A stretch of 64,000 bases of DNA from assembly GCA_013373635.1 (NCBI GenBank), contig JABXHN010000019.1, positions 155,864 to 219,863 on the forward strand. Direction: 5' to 3'. Each line of letters starts with the position of its first letter. Position 1 is the first letter of the stretch. The stretch comes from Flavobacteriaceae bacterium (GTDB taxonomy: Bacteria; Bacteroidota; Bacteroidia; Flavobacteriales; Flavobacteriaceae). The position numbers were made by a program, and so were the translations under genes. The notes below the pieces were generated by a model. It made no database searches. It saw only the letters and a list, made by a program, of their open reading frames with translations, and was not told the DNA's origin. Shown piece after piece: positions 35,556-43,705 of the stretch.

Positions 35556-36409
35556 AGGGAATTGTCTTAGCAGGAGGTACGGGTTCAAGATTGTATCCAG
35601 CGACGTTGTCGGTGAGTAAACAACTCATACCTGTTTACGATAAACCCATGGTTTACTACCCAATTGCCACTTTGATGGAAGCTGGAATTCGAGATATATT
35701 GATCATCACCACTGAAAAAGATGCTGATGCTTTCAAAAACCTTTTGGGAGATGGTTCCCTTTTGGGTTGTGAATTCTCCTATGCCGTTCAAGATCAGCCA
35801 AAAGGTATTGCAGAAGCTTTCACCATTGGAGCCTCCTTTATTGGTTCGAATCGTGTATGCTTAATTTTAGGTGATAATATCTTTTACGGCAAACAGTTTA
35901 AAGAACTGTTTAAAACGCAAATCGAATTGAAAAAGCCTTCTATTTTTGCCCTAAAGGTCAGCAACCCCTCTCGTTATGGCGTCGTGAGCTTTGACCCTGA
36001 AGGCAATGCTGAAAGCATCGAAGAAAAACCGCTTGCTCCCAAATCCAATTACGCCATTCCAGGACTCTATATTTACGATTCCACTGTAGTTGAAATCGCC
36101 AAGAATATTCAACCCTCCGAGAGAGGTGAAAAAGAAATCACCTCCGTACACCAAGCCTATTTAGATACTGGAAATCTATCAGTTGGCATACTTTCTGATG
36201 AAGTAATATGGATGGATGCAGGAACCCCAGCAAGTTTTACCCTAGCACATGACTTTGTAAAGGAAGCGGAACAATCGAGTGGATCAAAAATAGCCTGCTT
36301 AGAAGAAATCGCATATACCAATGGGTATATTTCTAAAGAAATCCTTCAAAAAAGCATCGATCGAATGGGGAGCAGTGATTATGGAAACTACTTAAAAAGC
36401 TTGATTTAA
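35552..36409 (+). CDS. rmlA: Glucose-1-phosphate thymidylyltransferase
   Basis: Makes dTDP-glucose from glucose 1-phosphate and dTTP, the entry step of dTDP-sugar pathways. I start it at 35552 (MKGIVLAGGTGSRLYPATLS), where the ATG overlaps the upstream stop by four bases; the open frame extends upstream but inside the epimerase gene. Signature LAGGTGSRLYPATLSVSKQL, then PVYDKPMVYYPIATLMEAGI, LGDNIFYG, RYGVVSFD, and EEKPLAPKSNYAIPGLYIYD are all as in RmlA. Length 285 is as expected. No rmlB, rmlC or rmlD follows, so the pathway must be completed elsewhere. Translationally coupled to the epimerase before it and to the next gene (TAATG). Confidence 0.92.
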   Translation: MKGIVLAGGTGSRLYPATLSVSKQLIPVYDKPMVYYPIATLMEAGIRDILIITTEKDADAFKNLLGDGSLLGCEFSYAVQDQPKGIAEAFTIGASFIGSNRVCLILGDNIFYGKQFKELFKTQIELKKPSIFALKVSNPSRYGVVSFDPEGNAESIEEKPLAPKSNYAIPGLYIYDSTVVEIAKNIQPSERGEKEITSVHQAYLDTGNLSVGILSDEVIWMDAGTPASFTLAHDFVKEAEQSSGSKIACLEEIAYTNGYISKEILQKSIDRMGSSDYGNYLKSLI

Positions 36410-37899
36410 TGGTATTTAGAACAGGGATTTTCACCTTATTGATTCTACTGGATCAAAGTATTAATGCTCAAGAAGTAAAGGGAGTTGTTGTGGATCAAAC
36501 GACTAAAAAATCCATTCCTTTTGCGACCATTAGCAGCCTTAACAATTATGCAATAGCTAATGAGCAAGGGCAGTTTAAACTCAGTCCTAAGCCCTATAAT
36601 ACAAACGATAGTATCTTGTTTCAGGTCATGGGATATCTCGATCTCAAGCTCCCGATTAAAATGCTAGGTGACAGTATTTATATGGTCCCTAATCCAATTG
36701 AATTAGAGGAAGTAATCCTTGTAAACAATCAATATCTTCCTGAAGACTTAATCGAAAAAGTAAAAGCTTCTTTTAAAAAGAATTACTCCTATAACCTTGA
36801 GAGAAAACGCATTTTTTTAAGAGAGTCCACCTATGATTCTATTGAAGATTTTCAAATGAATCTTCTCAAATCAACCTATAATGAAATTAACGAGGAGCTC
36901 ATAGACGAGCTTAAGGCTAGTATGCCTACTAAGTCCAACTTCTTTGTAGAAACCCTTTTTGACTTATACGGAACTCCTCAGGAGGGCAAAAACAAAGTGG
37001 AAGTGATCAAAGGATCGGTACTAAGAGATGAAAACAATACAGTAGATTCTGACATCATTGAGCGTAAGATGGGATTGTTACTCCAAAAAAAGACCTCTTT
37101 AGGTTCTTATTTTAAATTGAAGTCCGGAATATTTAGTGCTAAATTAGAAACGGATGATTTTACTTTAGAAACAAAGACTGATTCAGTAAAACCCAAAGCA
37201 AAAACAGAGTCACAACTTCAAAAAGAACGCAAGAGTTACGCCAGAAATAGAGCTCAAATTATCGAACGATTTTCAAATGAGCTATTTTACAGTGAAGATT
37301 CTTTTATCGATGTCTTTGACAAATCACAGCGCTATGAATTTGAAATCATCGACTTAAAACTACGAGGTGATGAATTCATCTACACCCTTTCATTCGCTCC
37401 TAAAAGAGGATCTGGCTTTAAGGGAAAAATGATGATCAATGCTGCAGATGCTGCGGTTGAAATGATCAACTACCAAAACACCTCAAACTTAAAATCATTC
37501 TCTCTGTTTGGCTTTAAGTTTAAAGATTATCTAGCTCTGGGGACTCAGGTTTTTAGAAAAAATTCATTTGGGACTTACGATTTGGTCTTCCTTCAAGAAA
37601 GCAGGGGCAAATTAGCCTCGATTGAGCGCCCCTTAAAACTGATTGAAAAACGCAAAACAGGTTCGTGGAAACGCAAACAAAACGAAGTGAGTTTTGAGTT
37701 CAGTATTCGCCTTTCGAATATAGAAACTAAGGAATATATGCTTATTGACAAGAGCCCTATCAGAAAATCAGAATACGAAAATTTTAAACCTATTTTCAAG
37801 GTGGATAAGGTAAGACTCGATGCTTTTGACCCTCACTTTTGGGATGGATATTCCATTTTAGAACCCAATGATTTACTCAGAGAATTTAAAATTCAATAA
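36409..37899 (+). CDS. Exported protein with CarboxypepD_reg-like domain
   Basis: A 496-residue exported protein. Signal peptide about 1-20 (LDQSINAQ); residues 22-105 match a carboxypeptidase-regulatory-like beta-sandwich (VKGVVVDQTTKKSIPFATIS, then VPNPIELEEVILVNNQ), common in Bacteroidetes on surface proteins. The remainder (about 110-496) is an uncharacterised mixed domain with a charged Lys-rich loop near 260-285, and resembles the DUF5686-type family only loosely. Start overlaps the rmlA stop (TAATG), so it is co-transcribed with the sugar-nucleotide genes, though a functional link to sugars is unclear. Convergent with the DUF2141 gene, leaving three bases. Confidence 0.7.
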   Translation: MVFRTGIFTLLILLDQSINAQEVKGVVVDQTTKKSIPFATISSLNNYAIANEQGQFKLSPKPYNTNDSILFQVMGYLDLKLPIKMLGDSIYMVPNPIELEEVILVNNQYLPEDLIEKVKASFKKNYSYNLERKRIFLRESTYDSIEDFQMNLLKSTYNEINEELIDELKASMPTKSNFFVETLFDLYGTPQEGKNKVEVIKGSVLRDENNTVDSDIIERKMGLLLQKKTSLGSYFKLKSGIFSAKLETDDFTLETKTDSVKPKAKTESQLQKERKSYARNRAQIIERFSNELFYSEDSFIDVFDKSQRYEFEIIDLKLRGDEFIYTLSFAPKRGSGFKGKMMINAADAAVEMINYQNTSNLKSFSLFGFKFKDYLALGTQVFRKNSFGTYDLVFLQESRGKLASIERPLKLIEKRKTGSWKRKQNEVSFEFSIRLSNIETKEYMLIDKSPIRKSEYENFKPIFKVDKVRLDAFDPHFWDGYSILEPNDLLREFKIQ

Positions 37900-37902
37900 G
37901 TC

Positions 37903-38334
37903 TTATTTATCAAACAACTTCTTGAGTTCTATCTCAATAGTCTGATTCGAATTTAAATAAAATTTACAGTTTTTAAATTTAGGTGGTCCAAATTTGTTCT
38001 TTGGGTTACCTGAAGTTGCAAGGGCCTCTTTGGGTATACCAATGATGTTGGTGTCTAATTGGTCGTTCGAATTTTCATCGTAAAAAGCAGCTATAGCATA
38101 AGTGCCTTCTCTAAGATTGCTAAACACATAGGTGTGCTTCTCCTTTGCTGGGATACTGTAATAGCGATAAGCTTTTTCAAAATCTAAAAAGTCTTTCTCA
38201 TCTGTATAAATCGCAATTGCTATTGCCCCTTTAGGCGAATGAACTCCTTTTATATGAACATCAAGCTTGTATTGTCCGAAGAGTAATTGAACTCCCGTGG
38301 TAAAAAAGATAAAAAATAGAATTGTAACTCTCAT
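37903..38334 (-). CDS. DUF2141 family exported protein
   Basis: A 143-residue exported protein: signal peptide about 1-20 (VQLLFGQ) and a DUF2141 beta-sandwich domain (GVHSPKGAIAIAIYTDEKDF, VFSNLREGTYAIAAFYDENS, NDQLDTNIIGIPKEAL). Family function is unknown. It is the last gene of the metal operon; its ATG overlaps the ZIP stop (TAATG). Presence in the metal operon suggests a periplasmic role in metal handling, by inference only. Confidence 0.8.
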   Translation of the reverse strand: MRVTILFFIFFTTGVQLLFGQYKLDVHIKGVHSPKGAIAIAIYTDEKDFLDFEKAYRYYSIPAKEKHTYVFSNLREGTYAIAAFYDENSNDQLDTNIIGIPKEALATSGNPKNKFGPPKFKNCKFYLNSNQTIEIELKKLFDK

Positions 38335-39155
38335 TATCCTAAAGCTACGTCTAAACTCATCATTACGATAAATCCAAGAATTAAACCAAGGGTTGCTATA
38401 TCGGTATATTTGTCTTGCTGGGTTTCAGGCACTACCTCTTCTACAACCACAAAGATCATAGCTCCCGCTGCAAAAGAAAGGGCATAAGGCAGAATTGGCT
38501 CAAAAGTTAGTACCAACCAAGCTCCCAATACTGCCGCAATAGGCTCTACTAAGGCAGAGGCTTGACCGTAAAGAAAACTCTTGGTTCGGCTCAATCCCAT
38601 TCTTCGAAGAGGCATCGCTACTGCAAATCCCTCTGGAAAATTTTGCAATCCAATTCCCAAGGCCAAAGCTACAGCTCCACCTATACTCGCTCCTTCAAAT
38701 CCAGCTGCAACGCCTCCAAAAAGAACTCCCACAGCCAATCCTTCAGGAATATTGTGAAGGGTAATTGCTAAGGTGAGCAAGGTAGTACGATGCCAGGGTG
38801 TTTTAATTCCCTCCTTTTCTGAATCTTTAAAGTTGAGGTGAACATGAGGCAATACCTTATCCAATGCAAATAAAAACAAGGCTCCAAATAAAAATCCAAC
38901 AGCTGCAGGAATGACTTTGATAAATCCTTCTCCTTTAGTCATTTCAATTCCAGGGGCTAGTAAGGACCAAAAACTCGCTGCAATCATCACGCCTCCAGTA
39001 AAACCAAGCATCCCGTCTAAAACTGCTCGATTCATATTCTTAAAGAAAAAAACAAGTGCAGCTCCTAGTGCAGTAAGACCCCAAGTAAATAAAGTTGCAT
39101 AAAAGGCAGCTAATACTGGGTCAATTGATTCAAAATAAGCTATAATATGATCCAT
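38334..39155 (-). CDS. ZIP-family metal (Mn/Zn/Fe) transporter
   Basis: Inner-membrane divalent-cation importer (273 residues, about eight helices). I start at 39155 (MDHIIAYFESIDPVLAAFYA), two bases after the upstream stop; the open frame extends to 39188 inside the upstream gene. Metal-site helices carry HNIPEGLAVGV and QNFPEGFAVAMPLRRMG, with the paired His/Glu and Asn/Glu of the ZIP binuclear centre (GufA/ZupT branch). The central variable loop has HVHLNF and several acidic residues. It lies in an operon with an MntR-type regulator and an outer-membrane barrel, so uptake of manganese (or iron/zinc) is the best guess. Confidence 0.9.
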   Translation of the reverse strand: MDHIIAYFESIDPVLAAFYATLFTWGLTALGAALVFFFKNMNRAVLDGMLGFTGGVMIAASFWSLLAPGIEMTKGEGFIKVIPAAVGFLFGALFLFALDKVLPHVHLNFKDSEKEGIKTPWHRTTLLTLAITLHNIPEGLAVGVLFGGVAAGFEGASIGGAVALALGIGLQNFPEGFAVAMPLRRMGLSRTKSFLYGQASALVEPIAAVLGAWLVLTFEPILPYALSFAAGAMIFVVVEEVVPETQQDKYTDIATLGLILGFIVMMSLDVALG

Positions 39156-39157
39156 AG

Positions 39158-39871
39158 TTAAATAATGATATTTATTCCAACACCGCAAATAAGATTAGAA
39201 GCGGCATTCATTTGATTTGTAATTGTCGATTCAAATTGAATCGTATTTGATAATTGATAGGAAAGTCCTGTTCCCCATCTGTGAACAACCGATTGATCTT
39301 TGGTAAAATTACCAAAGTACTCCAAGTAAATTGACCAATTTTTATGTAATAAATGATTGTAATTCAATGCATAAGTATATGCGAATTGTGCTTCATTTAC
39401 AATAGTACTCAAACCCAAATTATAACCCAACCCACTATTTGAAAATTGGTGATAGATCACCCATTGTAGATCATAACCACTCGGATTGAAATCAATAGAA
39501 TTTGAAGTGTTATCTCCCAATTGATATTGAACTAGAATAGCGTACTGGGAATTATTGGATGTCTTGTAATTGTATTTAAGACCCAATAAGGTAGAGAGTA
39601 GTCCCATTCTAAATTCTTTATTATACATGGATCCCAACAAATCGTAAAACAATCGCACTTCTATTTTTTTAGAAATTCCTTTGCGAATCATACTGCTCCA
39701 GTGTGTATCAGTTTCGCCATTGTATTGTTCGCGTAAAAAGGCAGACTCTAAAATCCAATGTTGTTTTGGAGTGATTTCTGGAGTTTCTGTATATGAGGTT
39801 TGTGCTGACATTTTGGAGAAAAACAACACAAAAACGATGATTTTAATATAAAAACGGAGTTTTTTAGTCAA
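39158..39871 (-). CDS. Exported outer-membrane beta-barrel protein of a metal operon
   Basis: A 237-residue protein with signal peptide (to about residue 24, SKMSAQ) followed by strands alternating polar and hydrophobic residues (GISKKIEVRLFYDLLGSMYN, YNLGLSTIVNEAQFAYTYAL, WGTGLSYQLSNTIQFESTIT), and a short hydrophobic end. It resembles the MetA-type/phenol-degradation-like outer-membrane family (PF13557), with low certainty. It overlaps the regulator gene by eight bases and precedes the ZIP gene by two, so it is part of the operon. I infer an outer-membrane channel for metal entry, a novel role that would need testing. Confidence 0.7.
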   Translation of the reverse strand: MTKKLRFYIKIIVFVLFFSKMSAQTSYTETPEITPKQHWILESAFLREQYNGETDTHWSSMIRKGISKKIEVRLFYDLLGSMYNKEFRMGLLSTLLGLKYNYKTSNNSQYAILVQYQLGDNTSNSIDFNPSGYDLQWVIYHQFSNSGLGYNLGLSTIVNEAQFAYTYALNYNHLLHKNWSIYLEYFGNFTKDQSVVHRWGTGLSYQLSNTIQFESTITNQMNAASNLICGVGINIII

Positions 39872-40523
39872 TTTTTATCAATTTTAGTTGTTCTGCAATT
39901 TTTTCAGATAAGTGGTGTGTTTGATTGTTGATCTGAACTTCTATCGAATGATCGTAATCTTCGATTGAACAAACTTCAATACTAACTCCCATTTTAATAC
40001 CGTATTTATCTAAGTATTTTAAAAAAGAATCTGAATCATCCGTGACACGTCTAAGAATACCCTTTTCACCTACTTTTAATTCTGTCAATTTAATTTTAGA
40101 ACTCTTACTAAATTTACCTGATTTAGAAGGGATTGGATCTCCGTGGGGATCTTCGGTTGGATTCCCAAGAAAATCATCTAAACGATCGATAAAATAGTCT
40201 GAACGGATGTGCTCTAGTTCTTCAGCTAAATCGTGAACCTCATCCCAATTAAATCCCAGTTTATCAACTAAGAACACCTCCCAAAGCCTGTGAGATCGAA
40301 TGATTTGTAAGGCCTTTTGTTTTCCTTTAGAAGTTAAACGCACTCCTTGATAGCGATGGTAATCGATAAATCCCGCTGATGCTAATTCCTGTACGAGTTC
40401 TGTGGATGAAGACTTGCTAATTCCAAGGGTTTCAGCGATGGCTGAGGTAGATACTAAATAGGTCTCAGAAGGACTTAGGTGATATACCGTTTTAATATAA
40501 TTTTCGTGGCTACTCTTCATCAT
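39864..40523 (-). CDS. MntR/DtxR-family metal-dependent transcriptional regulator
   Basis: Cytoplasmic metal-sensing repressor (219 residues). The N-terminal winged helix (NYIKTVYHLSP, STSAIAETLGISKSSSTELV) and dimerisation/metal helices (SHRLWEVFLVDKLGFNWDEV and DLAEELEHI, with the usual His/Glu ligands) are followed by a FeoA/SH3-like domain at about 140-219 (KLTELKVGEKGILRRV). Start either of two adjacent ATG. Heads a four-gene operon. The operator-like repeats upstream (TATTTTCG dyad, 40564-40607) are a natural binding site. Mn or Fe as effector cannot be told apart by eye. Confidence 0.9.
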   Translation of the reverse strand: MMKSSHENYIKTVYHLSPSETYLVSTSAIAETLGISKSSSTELVQELASAGFIDYHRYQGVRLTSKGKQKALQIIRSHRLWEVFLVDKLGFNWDEVHDLAEELEHIRSDYFIDRLDDFLGNPTEDPHGDPIPSKSGKFSKSSKIKLTELKVGEKGILRRVTDDSDSFLKYLDKYGIKMGVSIEVCSIEDYDHSIEVQINNQTHHLSEKIAEQLKLIKID

Positions 40524-40539
40524 TTTATATTGAATAAGA

Positions 40540-40547
40540 CAAAGTTA
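40540..40547 (-). promoter_or_regulatory. -7 element of the metal operon
   Basis: On the minus strand TAACTTTG is an exact TAnnTTTG match, 17 bases before the start codon of the regulator gene. A -33 element is not obvious. Confidence 0.5.
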
Positions 40548-40563
40548 ATAAATACTCAAGTAA

Positions 40564-40607
40564 TATTTTCGTGTTAATTAAATTATATTTTCGATATTAC
40601 GAAAATA
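40564..40607. promoter_or_regulatory. Candidate MntR-type operator
   Basis: TATTTTCG-ATATTA-CGAAAATA (40586-40607) is a perfect 8-bp inverted repeat. A third half-site TATTTTCG occurs at 40564-40571, 22 bases (two helix turns) to the left. The cluster lies just upstream of the -7 element of the metal-operon promoter, where a repressor would block RNA polymerase. The regulator gene is the first downstream, so autoregulation is likely. Inference. Confidence 0.6.
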
Positions 40608-40641
40608 GCAACCATAAGAATTTGATATAGATTGTTTTAAA

Positions 40642-41613
40642 CTAAACACTTCTATTCATTAAATAAAAAGCTAATGATTTAAGTTCTTGCTTATTTTGAG
40701 AATCGACAGCTATTTGATCTAAAGAGTCGTAAGCTCGATTGGTATAGTGCTCAATCAGTGATAACGTTTCTGTTTTTGCGCCAGAATCTTCAAAAATAGA
40801 TTTAACATCTTCAATTTTTTGCTGAGAATCGTCTTTTAATTGATATAATTTCAATAATTGTTCTCTAAGATTGGAATTACAGCGTTTGAGAGCTTCTATA
40901 AAGAGAATGGTTTTCTTATTGTTGAGAATATCTCCTCCGATTCGTTTTCCGAAATGCTCAGCATCACCAAAGCTGTCGAGATAATCATCTTGTAGTTGAA
41001 ATGCGATTCCCAGATCAATTCCAAACTTGTAAATCAACTCAGCATCTTTTTCACTAGCCTTAGCAACAAGAGCTCCCATTTTTAAGGAGGCTCCAAGCAG
41101 AACGGCCGTCTTTAGACGAATCATTTCTATGTAGTCTTCTTTGCTAACTTCGTTTAGATCTTCAAAATCTACATCGTATTGCTGTCCCTCACAAACTTCG
41201 ATTGCAGTCATACTAAACAACTGCGTAAGTGGTTTAAAAAGTTCCGCAGGATAATCATCGAGTTGCTGATAAGCTTTAACCAAAAGGGCATCTCCTGATA
41301 AAATTCCCACATTTTCATTCCATTTTTTGTGAACAGTCTCCTGCCCTCTTCTCACATCAGCTTGATCCATAATATCGTCGTGTATCAAGGAAAAATTGTG
41401 AAAATACTCAACGGCCCTAGCCGCTTGTATAGCCTTCTTGGGATCCCCATTAAATAGATCACAGCTCATCAAAGCCAACAGAGGTCGAATTCGCTTTCCC
41501 CCTATTCCCAAAATATAGCGAAGTGGATCGTATAACTGATTTGGCTTTGTAGGAAACTCAGCCTGCTTTAGACTAGTATCCAAGATCGCTTTTAGTTCAT
41601 TAAAGGTATGCAT
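40642..41613 (-). CDS. Polyprenyl (geranylgeranyl/farnesyl) diphosphate synthase
   Basis: Cytoplasmic trans-prenyltransferase (323 residues). First aspartate-rich motif HDDIMD, preceded by GGKRIRPLLAL with the diphosphate-binding Lys/Arg; second motif QDDYLD with FGKRIGGDI after it. I start at 41613 (MHTFNELKAIL); the frame extends ten residues upstream with no support. The DDxxD form (DDIMD) with the residue before it (His) suggests a long-chain or geranylgeranyl product. Divergent from the TetR gene. Confidence 0.88.
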   Translation of the reverse strand: MHTFNELKAILDTSLKQAEFPTKPNQLYDPLRYILGIGGKRIRPLLALMSCDLFNGDPKKAIQAARAVEYFHNFSLIHDDIMDQADVRRGQETVHKKWNENVGILSGDALLVKAYQQLDDYPAELFKPLTQLFSMTAIEVCEGQQYDVDFEDLNEVSKEDYIEMIRLKTAVLLGASLKMGALVAKASEKDAELIYKFGIDLGIAFQLQDDYLDSFGDAEHFGKRIGGDILNNKKTILFIEALKRCNSNLREQLLKLYQLKDDSQQKIEDVKSIFEDSGAKTETLSLIEHYTNRAYDSLDQIAVDSQNKQELKSLAFYLMNRSV

Positions 41614-41737
41614 CTTGTGAAGTATTTGAACAAAAGTAAGCAAACTCCAAACAAACTACTAAGACAGATTTCATTTCTCAATGTTAAATTATTGTAAAAA
41701 CTTAGGAAACTTTTACAGTTTTAAGAGTTTCCATTCG

Positions 41738-41745
41738 TATATTTG
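41738..41745 (+). promoter_or_regulatory. -7 element of the efflux operon
   Basis: TATATTTG is a perfect TAnnTTTG match ending nine bases before the ATG of the TetR gene. Transcription would start about at 41750, so the message is nearly leaderless. Confidence 0.6.
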
Positions 41746-41754
41746 CACTCCCTT

Positions 41755-42354
41755 ATGAAGAATGACATATTACATACTGCTGCAGAAATGTTCTTAAGCA
41801 AAGGCTTTAAGAGTGTTACTATGGATGATATTGCAACTGAAATGGGGATCTCCAAAAAAACCATTTACGCACAATACTCCAATAAAACTGAACTTGTGAA
41901 ATGCTGTGCGGATTACATTTTTGAACAAATTTCAACGACCATCAGTGAATGCTTAAGCAAGAATGAAAATCCCATACAAGAACTTTTTACGATTAGAAAG
42001 GCTGTGAGTAGTTTGCTTAAAGATGAGAGTTCTTCTCCTCAATATCAAATGAATAAATACTATCCTAAAATTTACAAGGATTTAATGAATCGACAGTTTT
42101 CAGAAATGATCAACTCAGTGATCTGCAATCTAGAACGTGGTGTTGAACAGGGACTCTATCGCAAAGAAATCAATATTCCTTTTATTGCAAGACTTTATTT
42201 TGGGGTGATGAACCTCACTAAAAGCGAAGAATTATTTCCAAATGAAATATTTCCTAAAAAAGAAGTCAATGCGCAATCTTTAGAATACCACATCAGAGGA
42301 ATTATTACACCCAAGGGTGAAGAAATATTACATACCATATTAATAGCTAAATGA
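41755..42354 (+). CDS. TetR-family transcriptional regulator of the efflux operon
   Basis: A 199-residue repressor. N-terminal helix-turn-helix MFLSKGFKSVTMDDIATEMG then ISKKTIYAQYSNKTELV; the rest is the helical ligand domain. I use the ATG at 41755; an in-frame TTG at 41743 falls inside the -7 element and is unlikely. Its stop overlaps the start of the TolC gene (ATGA), so it is co-transcribed with the pump and probably autoregulates. Confidence 0.88.
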   Translation: MKNDILHTAAEMFLSKGFKSVTMDDIATEMGISKKTIYAQYSNKTELVKCCADYIFEQISTTISECLSKNENPIQELFTIRKAVSSLLKDESSSPQYQMNKYYPKIYKDLMNRQFSEMINSVICNLERGVEQGLYRKEINIPFIARLYFGVMNLTKSEELFPNEIFPKKEVNAQSLEYHIRGIITPKGEEILHTILIAK

Positions 42355-43685
42355 AAAAATCACTTATAATTTTATTGTTTTTAGCAGCCAATCTAAGTTT
42401 GGCTCAACAAGTAAATCAAAGGGCCTTTACTTTGGAAGAAGCGCTGAAATTTGCTTACGAAAACAACACTCAAATGATCAACGCTGATCGAGATGTCCAA
42501 GCAGCCTATGCTCAAAAATGGGCGACCATTGCTTCCGGACTACCACAGATCAACGCAGCCGGCGCTTACCAAGATCAGATAAAATTACCCGTATCCTTAC
42601 TTCCTGCAGAAATATTTGGAGGGGAAGCAGGGACCTATATCCCGGTTACTTTCGGACAAAAGATGAATATGTCAGCTTCTGCAACCCTTAATCAAAAGAT
42701 TTTTGACGGATCCTATATCGTAGGAGTACAGGCAATTAAAACCTATATCGATATCAGCGGTAATGCCCTTAAAAAAACACGTCAAGAAGTTAAAAAAGCA
42801 GTGGTTAGTGCCTATGGAAATGTATTGCTGTTGAATGAATCTGCTACTATTGTCGCTAAAAACATATCGAATCTAAAAGAAAACGTCGAAGAGGCGAAGC
42901 AACTTTTCAAGCAAGGATTTGTAGAAGAAGAACAACTTGAACAACTTCAAATAACCCTTTCGAATCTCGAGAGTCAAGAGCGCAATGTAAAAAGACTGCA
43001 GTCAATTAGCAAACAGCTCTTTAATTTGCTTTTAGGGTTGCCTTTAAATAACCAAACGGAGCTCTTAGACGATTTAGAGAGCTTAGCAGCTAAAAATCTA
43101 TTGGCAGCTAAAGACCCTATTGATTTTGAAATTTTTAGCAACATAGATTATCAAATTGCTGTGAATATGAAAGAACAAAAACGATTGGAACTCAAGCTGG
43201 AGCGCTCCAAATACCTTCCGACACTCAATGCTTTTGTCAACTATTCTACCAACGCCTTTGGGAATGAATTCAACTTCTTTAGCAGTGAACAAAACTGGTT
43301 TGATGCCTCGGTTTTTGGATTGAATCTCAATGTCCCCATCTTTTCTTCTTTTATGAAAAGAGCCTATACCAAAAAAGCGAAAATTGCATTTGATCAATCC
43401 CAATCAAATCTTAAAGAAGCTGAGAAAAAAATTCAATTACAATTCGAGCAATCGAAGAGTCAATTCCAGTTAGCTGCTGAAAACTATAAAACTTCAAAAG
43501 AAAATTTATCCTTAGCCCAGCGAATCGAAAACAAAAATTCAATCAAATACAAAGAAGGACTCATCAGTGGCTTTGATTTACGTCAAGCTCAATTACAGCT
43601 CTACGAGGCTCAGCGAAGCTATTTAGAATCAATGCTGGCTGTTATCAATAGTAAAACAGAATTAGAAACCCTTACAGAAAAATAA
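42351..43685 (+). CDS. TolC-family outer-membrane efflux protein
   Basis: A 444-residue protein: signal peptide (MKKSLIILLFLAANLSLAQ) and two alpha-helical TolC repeats (TLEEALKFAYENNTQM near the start, and LEEEQLEQLQITLSNLESQE and IENKNSIKYKEGLISGFDLR for the coiled coils). Forms the outer-membrane duct for the RND pump encoded two genes downstream. Overlaps the TetR gene by four bases. Confidence 0.9.
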   Translation: MKKSLIILLFLAANLSLAQQVNQRAFTLEEALKFAYENNTQMINADRDVQAAYAQKWATIASGLPQINAAGAYQDQIKLPVSLLPAEIFGGEAGTYIPVTFGQKMNMSASATLNQKIFDGSYIVGVQAIKTYIDISGNALKKTRQEVKKAVVSAYGNVLLLNESATIVAKNISNLKENVEEAKQLFKQGFVEEEQLEQLQITLSNLESQERNVKRLQSISKQLFNLLLGLPLNNQTELLDDLESLAAKNLLAAKDPIDFEIFSNIDYQIAVNMKEQKRLELKLERSKYLPTLNAFVNYSTNAFGNEFNFFSSEQNWFDASVFGLNLNVPIFSSFMKRAYTKKAKIAFDQSQSNLKEAEKKIQLQFEQSKSQFQLAAENYKTSKENLSLAQRIENKNSIKYKEGLISGFDLRQAQLQLYEAQRSYLESMLAVINSKTELETLTEK

Positions 43686-43705
43686 AATCACTTTACAGAA
43701 ACGAT

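Noticed and set aside
41743..41754. Start of the TetR gene at the in-frame TTG 41743
   Set aside because: The TTG is the last three bases of the -7 element TATATTTG; the ATG at 41755 gives the normal N-terminus.
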